Shown here: positions 1 to 9,265 of the stretch, piece after piece | How the letters are laid out: every line of letters starts with the position of its first letter | How positions within the stretch are numbered: position 1 is the stretch's first letter | Assembly (NCBI RefSeq): GCF_029891575.1 | Contig: NZ_JARZHF010000011.1 | Span: 104,042-168,041 of the forward strand | From: Salipaludibacillus daqingensis | GTDB lineage: Bacteria > Bacillota > Bacilli > Bacillales > Salisediminibacteriaceae | DNA length: 64,000 nt | Direction: 5' to 3' | Translations under genes and position numbers: made by a program | Notes under the pieces: model-generated | What the model saw: the letters and a program-made list of their open reading frames with translations, nothing else | Told to the model about the DNA's origin: nothing | Databases searched by the model: none

Positions 1-668
1 ATATTGCCAACAGCAATGATTGAAATATCATTGATTCGTTGCTGTAGAATTTCAACGAACGTACCTTGACTATATACTTCTGCGATGCGATTAACTTCGT
101 TTTCCATTAATGCCTGTTGCTCTGAGTTGGTCTCTATTTGAGCAAAAAACATGAAAGAAGCCATGAGCATAAAGAAAGTGACAATAATACTCCAAGTAAT
201 AATCGCTGCCTTCTTTAAGGAACGAGGCTGTTTCCCCTTCATAAAAAATAAAAGAAAGCCAAGCACGGCATAGAAAGTCAAAATATCCCCATACCAGAAA
301 AAGAAAATATGAATAAGACCAAACATGAGTAGTACGAGAAGACGACGTTTAAAAAACTTCTTTACGTCAATCCCCTTTTCTTCTCCCCGTTCCATAAACA
401 AAAGGAACCCAATACCGAATAACATGGAAAACATAGAAACGAATTTAACTTCTGCAAAAATAAAGATAAACCATGTGCTTACGGTGTCGAGCAGATTATT
501 GCTACTAAAAGAGCTACCGAGCATTTCCGCTTGAATGGCAGGTGTGGAGAAAAATCTCATGTTGACAAGTAAAATACCAAAAAGTGCGAAAGCCCTAATA
601 ATATCAAGGGTGACAATTCGCTCATCTGCTGCAGTAGGAACAAAATGATGCTGTTTCGGTTGCTGCAT
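1..668 (-). CDS. YeiB/DUF418-family membrane protein, C-terminus beyond the window
   Basis: The reading frame starts at the ATG read leftward from 668 and stays open to position 1, so the gene is cut by the window edge after about 222 codons. A purine-rich site (GGGGGAAAC) lies just upstream. Residues about 24-40 read IIRAFALFGILLVNM, the typical opening of the YeiB/DUF418 family, and several hydrophobic stretches follow, including a run ending in the charged stretch FMKGKQPRSLKKA. Family knowledge: multi-pass inner-membrane proteins of unclear transport or enzymatic role, with an N-terminal acyltransferase-like fold and a C-terminal DUF418 domain; the DUF418 part would lie outside the window. 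Family assignment is fairly secure, the function is not. Confidence 0.8.
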   Translation of the reverse strand, partial: MQQPKQHHFVPTAADERIVTLDIIRAFALFGILLVNMRFFSTPAIQAEMLGSSFSSNNLLDTVSTWFIFIFAEVKFVSMFSMLFGIGFLLFMERGEEKGIDVKKFFKRRLLVLLMFGLIHIFFFWYGDILTFYAVLGFLLFFMKGKQPRSLKKAAIITWSIIVTFFMLMASFMFFAQIETNSEQQALMENEVNRIAEVYSQGTFVEILQQRINDISIIAVGN

Positions 669-1194
669 AGTGTTTCCCCCTCTCGAAATACTTTTCAAGA
701 CAATTTTACTATAATTTGATATAGCAAAAAGGGAGGAAATAAGTCTTTTATATGACAGAATAAGAGCTGCAAAGCCTGACACGGCAACTTTTGGAGCATT
801 GGGGTATTAAAAAAAAACGAAGAAGAGTTATATGATAAAATCAATCATTTTCATCATTCACTTTTTAACAAAGCAAACACTTTCAGAATAACAGTTATAC
901 CTTTTAAAGAATTGATTTATTAACTTTGGTGTTGATTTTCGCTTCAGGATGCTCGCTTTTCGCGGGCAACGCTTCAGCCTCCTCGTTCCTGCGGGGTCTT
1001 CTGCTGCTCCTGCGGTTACTCGTCGCATGAAGAGCTTTTGTTGTTTTTCCGGCAGGAGTCTAGCTGCTTTCGCTACTAACAACGCTATTATCACGTTGTT
1101 TCATTAAATTTTAAGCATCGCTCTTTCCAGGCGATGGAACCACGTGCTGGTTCTAATATTTTTAGAAGTCCTTTCTTTAAAACTAGAATTTTAG
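669..1194. repeat. Gene-free stretch with a degenerate Bacillus-type interspersed repeat
   Basis: About 525 bases without a convincing gene. Positions about 930-1085 are GC-richer than the surroundings and read on the minus strand as an open frame rich in Arg and Lys (segments such as LFMRRVTAGAAEDPAG and RLKRCPRKASILKRK). From general knowledge, this sequence recurs as a noncoding repeat across Bacillus genomes and is often mis-annotated as a hypothetical protein. No ribosome binding site fits the open frame, so I call it a repeat rather than a gene. Confidence 0.5.
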
Positions 1195-2244
1195 TTAAAT
1201 ATTCAATAGTGTCTTTGCATTACGAGAAAATATATTTGTTCTATCTTCCTCATTTGTACTTGATCGCAATACAGAAAGTATAGAAAAGGCATGATTAAAA
1301 AACGGATAATCCGTACCAAACAAAAGTCTACTACTCCCAATCTCTGTAATTAACCTTTTGATATTTTGGGCGGGTTGTGTACTTATATCGGTGTAGGTGT
1401 TGGGATGCTTTTTCATAAGAGCAATTAAGTCCTCTATTTCAAACATCGCAGCATGAGCAAAAATAAAAGGGGTTTTAGGAATTTCTTTTAATACTGCGTA
1501 AAATTTTGAAACCTGTTGCAATTGCTGCTCCATTTTTTGTTTTTTAGTTAAAACTCTAGTAGCCATAAACTCCTCTTTTAACACACCACTACAAGATAGG
1601 ATCGGTAAGTTTGTTTCCGCCAATCGCTTAATTAATTGGATTGTAGCACGATCATCAATTGGATAATTTGCAACATGCGGATTAAGCTTCCACCCTTTTA
1701 TGTCTAAATTTAAATATTGTCCAATCTTATCCTCAATATTTTCATCTTGAGGATGAATGGCTCCAAACGTCAGGAATTGTTTATTCTGTTGAATAATATC
1801 ATTCATTTCCGCTGCTGAATTTTTATTTGGTGGATTAATTTGCATCACAACCGCTTTGCTAATATTATTTCGCTGCATATCTCTCCAGGTTCTTTCAGGG
1901 GTGGCTTTTCTAACAACCAATCCGCCTAACTGAAGCATTTTTCTAGCTTGAATACCGTCAGAACTTGCTAGTGTTGCTGGATAACGGGTAAAAGAAATTT
2001 GAGTTAAGTCAAACATCTTTAATGAAAATGGAAAGCAGCTTTCCTTAAAAAAGGATGCATTCATATCCTGCTTCTCTTTTTTTAATAATGCAGGAAAAAG
2101 AGCCTTTAACCCCGCAAACATATGGCAGTGAAAATCAATGATTTCGTAAGACTTTACATATTTTTCGTTCATGACGAAATCACCAAATTCCGATATCTCT
2201 AGCTCTGGATACTCATCAAGGACCTCCTGCTTCGTTTTATACAT
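1195..2244 (-). CDS. Amidohydrolase-2 family metal-dependent hydrolase
   Basis: About 349 residues. Near the N-terminus IDFHCHMF supplies the HxH metal ligands. Later landmarks are GAIHPQDE, GWKLNPHVANYP, FAHAAMFEIEDL and a C-terminal LLFGTDYPFF with the metal-binding Asp, all in the order expected of the amidohydrolase-2 (PF04909) TIM barrel. An in-frame ATG exists at 2259, but the ATG at 2244 has GGAGGGG six bases upstream and is preferred. The start overlaps the end of the alpha/beta hydrolase gene by a few bases, so the two are translationally coupled and probably act in one catabolic step. The substrate cannot be deduced. Confidence 0.8.
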   Translation of the reverse strand: MYKTKQEVLDEYPELEISEFGDFVMNEKYVKSYEIIDFHCHMFAGLKALFPALLKKEKQDMNASFFKESCFPFSLKMFDLTQISFTRYPATLASSDGIQARKMLQLGGLVVRKATPERTWRDMQRNNISKAVVMQINPPNKNSAAEMNDIIQQNKQFLTFGAIHPQDENIEDKIGQYLNLDIKGWKLNPHVANYPIDDRATIQLIKRLAETNLPILSCSGVLKEEFMATRVLTKKQKMEQQLQQVSKFYAVLKEIPKTPFIFAHAAMFEIEDLIALMKKHPNTYTDISTQPAQNIKRLITEIGSSRLLFGTDYPFFNHAFSILSVLRSSTNEEDRTNIFSRNAKTLLNI

Positions 2245-3295
2245 TTTGTTCCCCTCCATCCATTACTTTTTCCATGATATATATAACCTTATCTTTTACT
2301 GCATTCATTTCGGAAATAAGCCCTATATGTCCAGCCTCATAATCTATCTCATACACACAGTTAAATTTTTCTCGCAATTCTTTTACTGTATCAAATTTCA
2401 CTAACTTATCATAAATTCCCCCTATAGAAACAGTCTGTTCTGGTGAAACAAGCGGATGGTAGTGCGTTAGTTGTATAGGAGAATACAGACGTTCAAAATC
2501 AAGTCCTTTTTTTATCCATTTCTCTCTTTTTTCTGCTAAACCAGGACATATCGTAAGTTCCTTTAACGTTCTTGGAAGTCTAGCTCCTGCCTGCCCAATA
2601 ATATATAAATTGGCTCTAGCATCACATACTCCTAAGAAGGAGGTGATAAATCCACCTAAGCTAAATCCGCCCACCATAACCTTTTTATCTCTTTCTTTTA
2701 CATAAGATAATACTTGAGAAACATCATGAACCGCTTGTCTTATCCCTTCAATAGTTATAAGCGGAGATGAATCAAACAAATAACAGCCTGAATAGGGCTG
2801 GTTTTTGGGGCTCCTCAACATATGATAAGGTAAGTGAACCGCAATAATTTCTAAATTCGGAAACTTCCTCAAAATTCTTGGGAATAAGTATTTTATTTCA
2901 TTTTCATAGCTTCTCTCCGAAAAACCGTGGAGATAGATAAAACTATTCTGTGGAGGTATTTTAGAACTACGATCACTAACATGTTCATAAACAATTTGAT
3001 TATTATCTGGAAAAGATTCATAAAAGGATTGGAGCTCTTTGATAGGTTTGTAGCTAGAAGGCATAGTCAGCGTTTGAATGTGAAGGTTCTTTTTGAAACA
3101 AGTATTAATGACTTTAGGTACTGTGAAACTCTCACTATTATTAAATATCTGTACATTTGAATAGATCGCTTGAACACTTTCCTCATCTACTTCATTAACA
3201 TCACGAAAAATTTCATCCATTGCTCTTTTTTTATTAATAGCTTTAAAAAACTCAGTACCTGTATACTCTACTAAGTTGGATAAAATTTTATTCAA
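2237..3295 (-). CDS. Alpha/beta hydrolase (esterase-like)
   Basis: 352 residues. The N-terminal 110 residues have no clear family. From there the canonical hydrolase order appears: an HG oxyanion turn in IYLHGFSE, the nucleophile elbow GGFSLGG near the middle, an acid candidate in GGIYDKLV and the catalytic His in EAGHIGLI near the C-terminus. It is therefore a serine hydrolase of the alpha/beta fold with an N-terminal extension. It lies directly upstream of, and overlaps, the amidohydrolase gene. No signal peptide is visible, so it is probably cytoplasmic. Confidence 0.75.
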   Translation of the reverse strand: MNKILSNLVEYTGTEFFKAINKKRAMDEIFRDVNEVDEESVQAIYSNVQIFNNSESFTVPKVINTCFKKNLHIQTLTMPSSYKPIKELQSFYESFPDNNQIVYEHVSDRSSKIPPQNSFIYLHGFSERSYENEIKYLFPRILRKFPNLEIIAVHLPYHMLRSPKNQPYSGCYLFDSSPLITIEGIRQAVHDVSQVLSYVKERDKKVMVGGFSLGGFITSFLGVCDARANLYIIGQAGARLPRTLKELTICPGLAEKREKWIKKGLDFERLYSPIQLTHYHPLVSPEQTVSIGGIYDKLVKFDTVKELREKFNCVYEIDYEAGHIGLISEMNAVKDKVIYIMEKVMDGGEQNV

Positions 3296-3487
3296 GATAC
3301 CCCCTCCTTAACTTTTCCAGAACTAATCAACAATTACTATTGGCTAATTCTGCCTCATTACTTCAAGTGCACTATTTCACAAATACAATTATATTTTATC
3401 ATAAATATCACGTTTAGAACTCGTTAGGTTATTTCATAGTTCATTTTCTTATGACGCAGTATTAGTCTACTACGCACTAGAAGAGTT

Positions 3488-3515
3488 ACTCCTCAGTCTG
3501 GCATGATTGAGGAGT
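3488..3515 (+). terminator. Stem-loop between the alpha/beta hydrolase and MutT genes
   Basis: A perfect 8-bp stem (ACTCCTCA / TGAGGAGT) with a 12-base loop is followed by ATTTTT on the plus strand. No plus-strand gene precedes it, so it may be a relic, or may simply insulate the minus-strand MutT gene from the hydrolase pair. Its use as a terminator is uncertain. Confidence 0.35.
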
Positions 3516-3609
3516 ATTTTTAAAACACCGCTTCTATATGGTGAGTGTATAACATCACATCCGTCGATTTCCCCGCTTAATATCAACTTCTATCACTGTT
3601 ATAACAATA

Positions 3610-4014
3610 CTATTCTCGCGGCATCAGATTTACCAACTTCTCCACAGCCGGCAAATCTGCTGGTGCCCACTCAATTGTCCTCAACTCTCCCGGAGAAAGC
3701 CACGCTATTTTCTCATGTTCCGTTAGTGTCGGCTCTCCTTCAATTAACATAGCGTAAAACGTTGTCAATTCAACGATACCGAAGTCATACTCATATATCG
3801 TCCGTTTCAATTGATCTCCTACCTCAACTTGACAACGCATCTCTTCATAAATTTCTCTCTTCAAAGCTTCTTCAGGGCTCTCCTCAGATTCTACCTTTCC
3901 ACCTGGGAACTCCCACATCAACGGTAATATCCTATCTTCTGATCCTCGATGTGCACAAAGGATTTTTCCACCTTCCATGATCACAGTACCTACAACATGA
4001 ATCACTTTTTTCAT
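3610..4014 (-). CDS. MutT-type Nudix (deoxy)nucleoside triphosphate pyrophosphohydrolase, copy 1
   Basis: About 134 residues. The protein opens MKKVIHVVGTVIMEGGKILC and carries a Nudix box (GGKVESEESP followed by REIYEEM) preceded by LPLMWEFPGGK, as in the MutT/CTP pyrophosphohydrolase group that removes oxidised or modified nucleotides. The terminal Gly of the Nudix box is replaced (EEMRC). Of two in-frame ATGs I prefer 4014, because GGAGG sits five bases upstream of it. A second copy at 9266-9664 is about four fifths identical in protein, and similarity extends into the noncoding flanks, so the two arose by duplication. Cytoplasmic. Confidence 0.85.
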   Translation of the reverse strand: MKKVIHVVGTVIMEGGKILCAHRGSEDRILPLMWEFPGGKVESEESPEEALKREIYEEMRCQVEVGDQLKRTIYEYDFGIVELTTFYAMLIEGEPTLTEHEKIAWLSPGELRTIEWAPADLPAVEKLVNLMPRE

Positions 4015-4201
4015 AACATCCTCCACTTCCATTCAACACGAGCAAAGCAATATAAGCTTCAGATGAAAACATTGAACAATGGTCTTCCAAGCAAAAAGTA
4101 ATCACCGTCTATCAATTCCATTATTGGCGTAATAAATTTAAAAAGTAAGCGTCATATAAAAGCCTCTCTCAAAAAAAACTTAAATCCAAGAATTTTCGTT
4201 A

Positions 4202-4296
4202 AGTGCCAGGCGCCAGCCGTTAATATTCTTTACTTACATATATATTATCAACGACTTATTCGACATATTTCGAGGAGTGACTAGGCACCAGGCACT
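4202..4296. repeat. REP-like element with AGTGCC inverted ends
   Basis: AGTGCCAGGCGCC at 4202-4214 is matched at 4284-4296 by GGCACCAGGCACT, an imperfect inverted repeat (11 of 13) bounding about 95 bases. The AGTGCC...GGCACT signature is common in dispersed palindromic elements of Bacillaceae and recurs in this window at 13338-13379. No coding content. Confidence 0.5.
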
Positions 4297-4534
4297 AATG
4301 TCTGTTAGCCCATTAATTGAGTTTGTAAGTATTAGAGACGCATAATGATCGCGCGTTCACTCTCAGCCATACCATATCAATTCAACCTCTCCCCTCGAAA
4401 TGGTAATATCGAATTATTCCAGTAATAAACGTTATACATATCATTCAATGTATTTAAAAGGGAGCTTCTTTATTCCATTAAAACGCCCATTTCTGGAACA
4501 TCTATTAGCTAGTTTAAATAGTATTGATGAACAA

Positions 4535-5353
4535 CTATGATTGCAAGTTATCCTTTCCTGAATTGCAACAGGAGTTCGATTCTTTATTATGATCATATTC
4601 ATCATGACGACGGAGCCATGTCTTGCCGTTGCCGTCACTGCGTCCAGGTGGCTGTTCCCAGTCCTCCTGCCTGCCGAGAGCCGTTAAATCGAGGTAGTTG
4701 AAGGTACCAAGTATCAGGTCAGTTCCACGGGCGTAAGTGGTATACGTGTGAAAAATTCTTTCTCCGTCACGAAGAAAGGTGCTTACGCCAGGCACTTCCA
4801 TCGACTGTCCAGAATCAACGGGTACGCCTTTCTGAACAAGCTCGTCCTTGGTCAAATAGTTGTATTCGATTGGGGTTACAGTTTCGTCCAGTGTAACGTG
4901 AAAGTCATAGTTAAAATCGCTACCGTAGGACGAGTACCAAGGAATGTTCCACCCCATGCGTTTCTTGTAGCATTGAAGCTTGGGAAGTGGAGCGCGGGAT
5001 ATCAGTGCCAGTGACGTGTTTCGTGCATGCAGGTGAGCGAGATGGCCGATGTTGTCGACCGCGAGCGAGCAAGCCGGACAACCCGCTTCCCAATCAGGAT
5101 CGAACATAAAGTGATGCACGATAAGTTGAGGGCGTCCTTCAAACAGATCAAGCAGACTGGTCTTACCATGCGGACCATCTAATACATAGTCCTTATGAAT
5201 CTCTACCATTGGGAGTCGGCGGCGCTCGGCATTCAGCACATCACGCGCCCTAGTGAATTCCTTCTCTTTGCTCAGCAGTTCCTTACGAGCCATATGCCAT
5301 TCGTTTAGTGACACAATATTTGGTAGTTGCAGATGATTATGGTTTTTTTTCAT
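4535..5353 (-). CDS. DUF899 thioredoxin-like family protein
   Basis: About 272 residues from the preferred start at 5353, which has AGGAG eight bases upstream; the in-frame start at 5395 lacks such a site. Typical DUF899 features are visible: an N-terminal helical segment (EWHMARKELLSKEKEFTRAR), the strand LIVHHFMF, the Cys pair in WEAGCPACS, and a C-terminal FNYLDLTALGR followed by WLRRHDEY. Members resemble thioredoxin-fold proteins and are often described as dithiol-disulfide isomerase-like; a biochemical role is not established. About 20 residues beyond the usual end suggest a read-out of the original stop. The base composition is more GC-rich than the later defence region. Confidence 0.8.
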   Translation of the reverse strand: MKKNHNHLQLPNIVSLNEWHMARKELLSKEKEFTRARDVLNAERRRLPMVEIHKDYVLDGPHGKTSLLDLFEGRPQLIVHHFMFDPDWEAGCPACSLAVDNIGHLAHLHARNTSLALISRAPLPKLQCYKKRMGWNIPWYSSYGSDFNYDFHVTLDETVTPIEYNYLTKDELVQKGVPVDSGQSMEVPGVSTFLRDGERIFHTYTTYARGTDLILGTFNYLDLTALGRQEDWEQPPGRSDGNGKTWLRRHDEYDHNKESNSCCNSGKDNLQS

Positions 5354-5878
5354 ATAATCTTCTCCTTTCTGTTTTCTTAAGCTTTTTTGTCCCATTTGGT
5401 TCTAGGCACCGTGAATACAGCCGTCTGCTGTGAAGATCAGTTCGACGAAAGGGAGAACAATGAAGACTGCTTTTCTGTTCTTGCTACCCGGAACTGCTTC
5501 TAGTCGAGCAGGGACGTTGTCTGATTTTCCAGCGTTTCGAACTAGTCGTTATGTCTAGACCATATCCAGTTCGAAAAATCATCTTTTTAATCCCCACCAC
5601 CTCTTATTTTTTATACCATCACAACTGTTTACAAGGCTCTTTATGGAGCCACTCTAGCTGAAAGGATCCCGAAGTCAACAAGTAAAGAGTATTAACTTTA
5701 CAAATTCGAATATTATATTTTTGTAACCGTCACTCTGTCATTAATAATGGTCAAGATGTCCATACATCTCTCCCCTCATTTCCCAGTTGGTATAAGTCGA
5801 GTCTCTTTTATCTTCCTTAAAGGAATAGCCTAGATATAACGATTTATGTTTTATCCTTCACGTCAGTTTCCGGAGGAA
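5354..5878. other. Intergenic stretch with a possible decayed reading frame
   Basis: About 525 bases between the DUF899 and DoxX genes. On the minus strand from about 5585 a short frame opens MIFRTGYGLDITTSS after AGGTGG and soon stops. A second frame across 5410-5530 reads NVPARLEAVPGSKNRK without a start. The pattern fits a frameshifted remnant of a small gene, but I do not recognise the family. The rest (5600-5878) shows nothing. Confidence 0.25.
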
Positions 5879-6331
5879 TCATCGATCCACCTTACTACAA
5901 TACAGCGCCCATACAATAAATATGGGCTGAAAAAGTAACCTGACCCATGACATGGCTGGGGAATTAAAAGTGCCTCCAATTTCAATGTCGCTCATCGCTT
6001 TAATTACATTAGCAGGGAAAACGGCAACGAAGTAAATTGCTAACAAAATGCCTGACCACCTGCGCGTTCCTGGTATAATCAAACCTGCTGCCAATACAAT
6101 CTCAATGATTCCAGTCAGATAGACGATAAATACTGGGTAAGGTAAAAAGTCAGGAACCATTGCGACCAATTCTTCTTGAAGGAAAAAGTGACTGGTTCCG
6201 AAAAAAACAAGGAAAACAGCCATCGCATAGGCTGCTAACTCCCTTTTTGATTGATGACGAAAAGCAAGGCCTGAACGAGATAAAATTAGAAATAAAGCAA
6301 AACTGCCTAATAAAACTATAATAGTAATCAA
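5879..6331 (-). CDS. DoxX-family membrane protein
   Basis: 150 residues with four hydrophobic segments: residues about 1-17, 33-50, 66-88 and 96-112, plus a final WVRLLFQPIFIVWAL. The motif GTSHFF after the second segment and VYLTGIIEIVLAAG in the third match the DoxX family of small four-helix membrane proteins. The usual W-x-R-L segment at the C-terminus is present. The role may be quinone-linked or thiol redox, but it is not settled for this subgroup. The gene stands alone, with noncoding DNA on both sides. Confidence 0.75.
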   Translation of the reverse strand: MITIIVLLGSFALFLILSRSGLAFRHQSKRELAAYAMAVFLVFFGTSHFFLQEELVAMVPDFLPYPVFIVYLTGIIEIVLAAGLIIPGTRRWSGILLAIYFVAVFPANVIKAMSDIEIGGTFNSPAMSWVRLLFQPIFIVWALYCSKVDR

Positions 6332-6926
6332 TTCTATATCTCTCCTTTTGAACTATCTTGTTGATGATTAATTTTTTGTATGCTTAATCAACAGACCAAT
6401 AAACAACCAGCAAATCTTTATATGACAAGCAGGTTATTTCCTAATGAAACGAGCAGGAATAAACTCAAACATTATATCAAGTCACGAAACCCTGACTTAC
6501 CTGACAACTGAGGTTAAGAATTAATTTCGATGAACTGTTGATAGAAAATAAATTTTATCACGAAAGGTTTGATAACATTTCTTCTCAATTGCTATATATA
6601 TACCTTCTTCGATAACAATATTCTATTTTTGGCAATAAAGCATCGAAACCAAGGGGACGGTTCCTCCGGTTAAACACCAGTTACATCATTTCCTTTACCC
6701 TAAACCAAGGGGACGGTTCTTCCGGTTGAACACCAGTTACATCATTTCCTGTACCCTATGACTAAATTAGCTAAGACAACAAGAGTGCTTTATTATTGTT
6801 TAGATGAAATCGAAAAATTCTCTTATGGTTTGATGTGGTTGGTCACTAAAAAATCCCTAACAATGATGTCAAGGATTAAAGATTAAAACATTTAGTTAAC
6901 TCTACTTCAAAGAATCTATACGATTA
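6332..6926. repeat. Noncoding region with a two-copy 56-bp tandem repeat
   Basis: No gene is visible over about 595 bases. Positions 6646-6701 and 6702-6757 are near-identical direct repeats of 56 bases, differing at only a few positions. Each begins AAACCAAGGGGACGGTTC and continues through CACCAGTTACATCATTTCCT. The GGGGACGGTTC core is widespread in dispersed noncoding repeats of Bacillaceae. Elsewhere in the interval I see nothing. Confidence 0.7.
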
Positions 6927-7532
6927 CTAAATAATTCCTACTTCTTTAAACTTTATAATACTATCGATTAGATCTGCTACATTTCTTGAAGAATTGCCTT
7001 TAGTGTTATTCCTTTGGTCTTTTATATAACCAAACATTGCCGCAACATTTTCTTCTAAACTCTTCTTAAGTTTACTCATTCTGGCTTTCAATTTCACGTT
7101 TTCATTCAAGATAAATTGATGCTGCTGTTCCATACTTTCTAGTTTGGTAAGCGGAACATGTATTTTGGGATCGACTTTCACTTTCGTCTTTGCATCTAAA
7201 TCAAATGTCTGGATATCAGTCTCCTCAATTAGTTTATATTCGTAGCCTTTTTTATGTAAACCTTCTTTTATTCCCTCTTTAAAGGACAACCCAACGAGCA
7301 TAAATCGTGCCTCCGCATTATTTGCTAATCCATCATACTTAACCAACTGCCCAACTCCATGCTCATTTGCCTTAATTTTCACTTCGCAATATAAATAGGT
7401 TCCATTTTTGTCCAGAAAAAGCAGATCACACTTTGTTCCTTTTATATCCACTTCTCGCTTCACAAACGTTAACCCTTCTTCAATTAAGTATGGATTCGCA
7501 ATCAGTAGATCATGTAGTGCTAATTCATTCAT
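6927..7532 (-). CDS. NucS/DUF91-like nuclease-domain protein
   Basis: About 201 residues. Residues about 5-75 read as a PD-(D/E)XK nuclease fold of the NucS/DUF91 type: ANPYLIEEGLTFV, then CDLLFLDKNGTYLYCEVK, holding the Asp and the ExK catalytic pair, then GVGQLVKYDG. The remainder is helical with a probable short coiled coil (LKARMSKLKKSLEEN). Start chosen at 7532 because AGGAGG lies nine bases upstream, whereas the first in-frame ATG overlaps that site. It may be a single-gene DNA repair or defence nuclease; the target is unknown. No neighbour suggests a partner. Confidence 0.6.
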   Translation of the reverse strand: MNELALHDLLIANPYLIEEGLTFVKREVDIKGTKCDLLFLDKNGTYLYCEVKIKANEHGVGQLVKYDGLANNAEARFMLVGLSFKEGIKEGLHKKGYEYKLIEETDIQTFDLDAKTKVKVDPKIHVPLTKLESMEQQHQFILNENVKLKARMSKLKKSLEENVAAMFGYIKDQRNNTKGNSSRNVADLIDSIIKFKEVGII

Positions 7533-7642
7533 TATTCTCATCCTCCTCTAATTTTTGTTTCTCACTTAATAAGTACAGACAAAACAAAAAATCAGGGGAG
7601 GTAGATGGTAGATTATTTATCAGAATAAAACATTAAAAATAT

Positions 7643-7672
7643 AAGCCCTGAAGAACATGTCCTTCAAGGCTT
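7643..7672 (-). terminator. Rho-independent terminator downstream of the dehydrogenase gene
   Basis: An AAGCC-(C)TGAAG / CTTCA-(A)GGCTT stem with an 8-base loop is followed on the minus strand by ATATTTTTA. It is positioned to end transcripts from the dehydrogenase gene at 7932-8765. Confidence 0.55.
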
Positions 7673-7931
7673 ACTTAGGAAAATATATTAAAGTTTCATT
7701 TTATTGAACAAACAGTAAATATTTTTCTGCAAATGTTATTTACAAATCTTTTTTTACTTTACCATTGCACAGTACCCTTGTACTAAGTAGTAAACGACTT
7801 TGTTTTGTTAGTTGTTATTTCTTTATAATTAATACCCTTAGGTAAATGGGGACGGCACTTGCTAACTAAATTTTGTAAATTATCATAAGCAGATAAGTAA
7901 TCGTAAAGCTCTGGGTTAAAGGTGAACCCTC

Positions 7932-8765
7932 TTAGGCTTTTGGTTTTTCTTTTCCCATAGAGTCAAATAACTGTTTAGATGATAAATCATTGAAAGGTAA
8001 TGTGACATTGTGTTTAAGTCCTTCGTTGTAAGATGCTTTTAAGTCTGTAATTAGAACGCCTAATTCGGTATCTGCAGTCCATTCAGAAATATCGTTCCAG
8101 TTTCGAACTACCCAACTATCACCTGTACTTACTTGAAGTAAGTTTAATATCTCTTCCTCAGGCAAGTCATATTTATTCGCTAATTTAAGTCCTTCAGCTA
8201 CTGCATTTATGTTAATACCCAAAATCATATTGTTAATTAATTTTGCTGCCTCGCTGTTACCTGGCTTATTACCGTAGTAGAACGTATGGGACCCTATCAC
8301 ATCAAAGTATCCCTTTAAATTATCCACGATTGTCTTAGAACCTGATGTCATAATTGATAATGTACCAGCTTGAGCACCTGAAATACCACCACTTACCGAA
8401 GCTGAAATTATTTTTAATTCACTTTCTTCATCGACTTTCTTACTTAAATCATTCATTTTATCAGGGGCGAGAGTACTCATGACAATAATTGTTTTATCTT
8501 TTGGCTGGGCAGATAATAGACCATCTTCTCCAAAAATGATGTCAACATTTTGTTCATAGTCACGAACCATTGAAATGATCGCTTCGTCAGCTTGTTCTGC
8601 TACCTCTTTTAAAGTTTCTACCATTTTTATTCCAGCACCATTTGCCTTTTCATATACCCCTTTGAAAGCGTCATAACCTATCACTTCAAAACCGGCTTTC
8701 TTTAAATTAACTGCCATTGGAAAGCCTATCGCTCCTAGTCCAACAAATCCAATTTTTTTACTCAT
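7932..8765 (-). CDS. NAD(P)-dependent beta-hydroxyacid dehydrogenase (3-hydroxyisobutyrate dehydrogenase family)
   Basis: About 277 residues. The protein opens MSKKIGFVGLGAIGFPMA, a Rossmann GxGxxG nucleotide-binding loop. The substrate motif region SVSGGISGAQAGTLSIM and the catalytic Lys region GNSEAAKLINNMILG follow in the right order. The start at 8765 has AGGAGG seven bases upstream; the 50 upstream in-frame codons are noncoding. The protein ends shortly after the C-terminal helices (EKPKA), slightly short for the family but probably complete. It reduces or oxidises a small hydroxyacid; the exact substrate cannot be read from sequence. Confidence 0.85.
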   Translation of the reverse strand: MSKKIGFVGLGAIGFPMAVNLKKAGFEVIGYDAFKGVYEKANGAGIKMVETLKEVAEQADEAIISMVRDYEQNVDIIFGEDGLLSAQPKDKTIIVMSTLAPDKMNDLSKKVDEESELKIISASVSGGISGAQAGTLSIMTSGSKTIVDNLKGYFDVIGSHTFYYGNKPGNSEAAKLINNMILGININAVAEGLKLANKYDLPEEEILNLLQVSTGDSWVVRNWNDISEWTADTELGVLITDLKASYNEGLKHNVTLPFNDLSSKQLFDSMGKEKPKA

Positions 8766-9265
8766 TAAAATTCCTCCTATTACAAAAAAGTTATAATCTA
8801 TCACATCATTAACTCTATAAAAAGTTGATTGGCTTTGTTTTTGTATGATAAGTCGACACAATCGTGTTAAGGTTATGACCTTAGGAATTATTAAGCTAAC
8901 CCTAGAAGAAATCATGACGACAACAAGGGCTATAGAAATCTCAGGGTAACACTTATTCTGATCCCAGCTATTTTATTCAATATTATCAAGAATTCAGCTT
9001 AAGGAACAATTGATATGGTTCCTGACTCGATTGTAATAGCCCGGTGAACCGTTCGAGTCTTCTAGCCTTACAGAAATAATGTTTCTTTAGTCCAAAATTA
9101 ATTTAGATCTATTATGAAATTATCTCGAATTCAAGTCTTCAAGGTAATGGCCCATTTTTTGCACATTAATGGTCTACTTCCCCAATAAAAGAGTTATTCC
9201 ACAATCTCCCCCCACAAAACATCAACGTTAAAACTCTTCTTTTCATTGTAATTGCAATACTATTC
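8766..9265. other. Noncoding interval
   Basis: About 500 bases upstream of the dehydrogenase and downstream of the second MutT gene. No open frame with a ribosome binding site, no strong palindrome and no recognised RNA was found. Confidence 0.5.

Noticed and set aside
858..1094. 78-residue minus-strand open frame
   Set aside because: The sequence resembles a noncoding dispersed repeat often mis-called as a protein; no ribosome binding site and a strongly biased composition.
3507..3980. Plus-strand frames over the MutT genes (also 9412-9630)
   Set aside because: They mirror each other only because the MutT genes are duplicated; they are antisense shadows.
6646..6757. CRISPR array
   Set aside because: Only two adjacent direct repeats of 56 bases without spacers.
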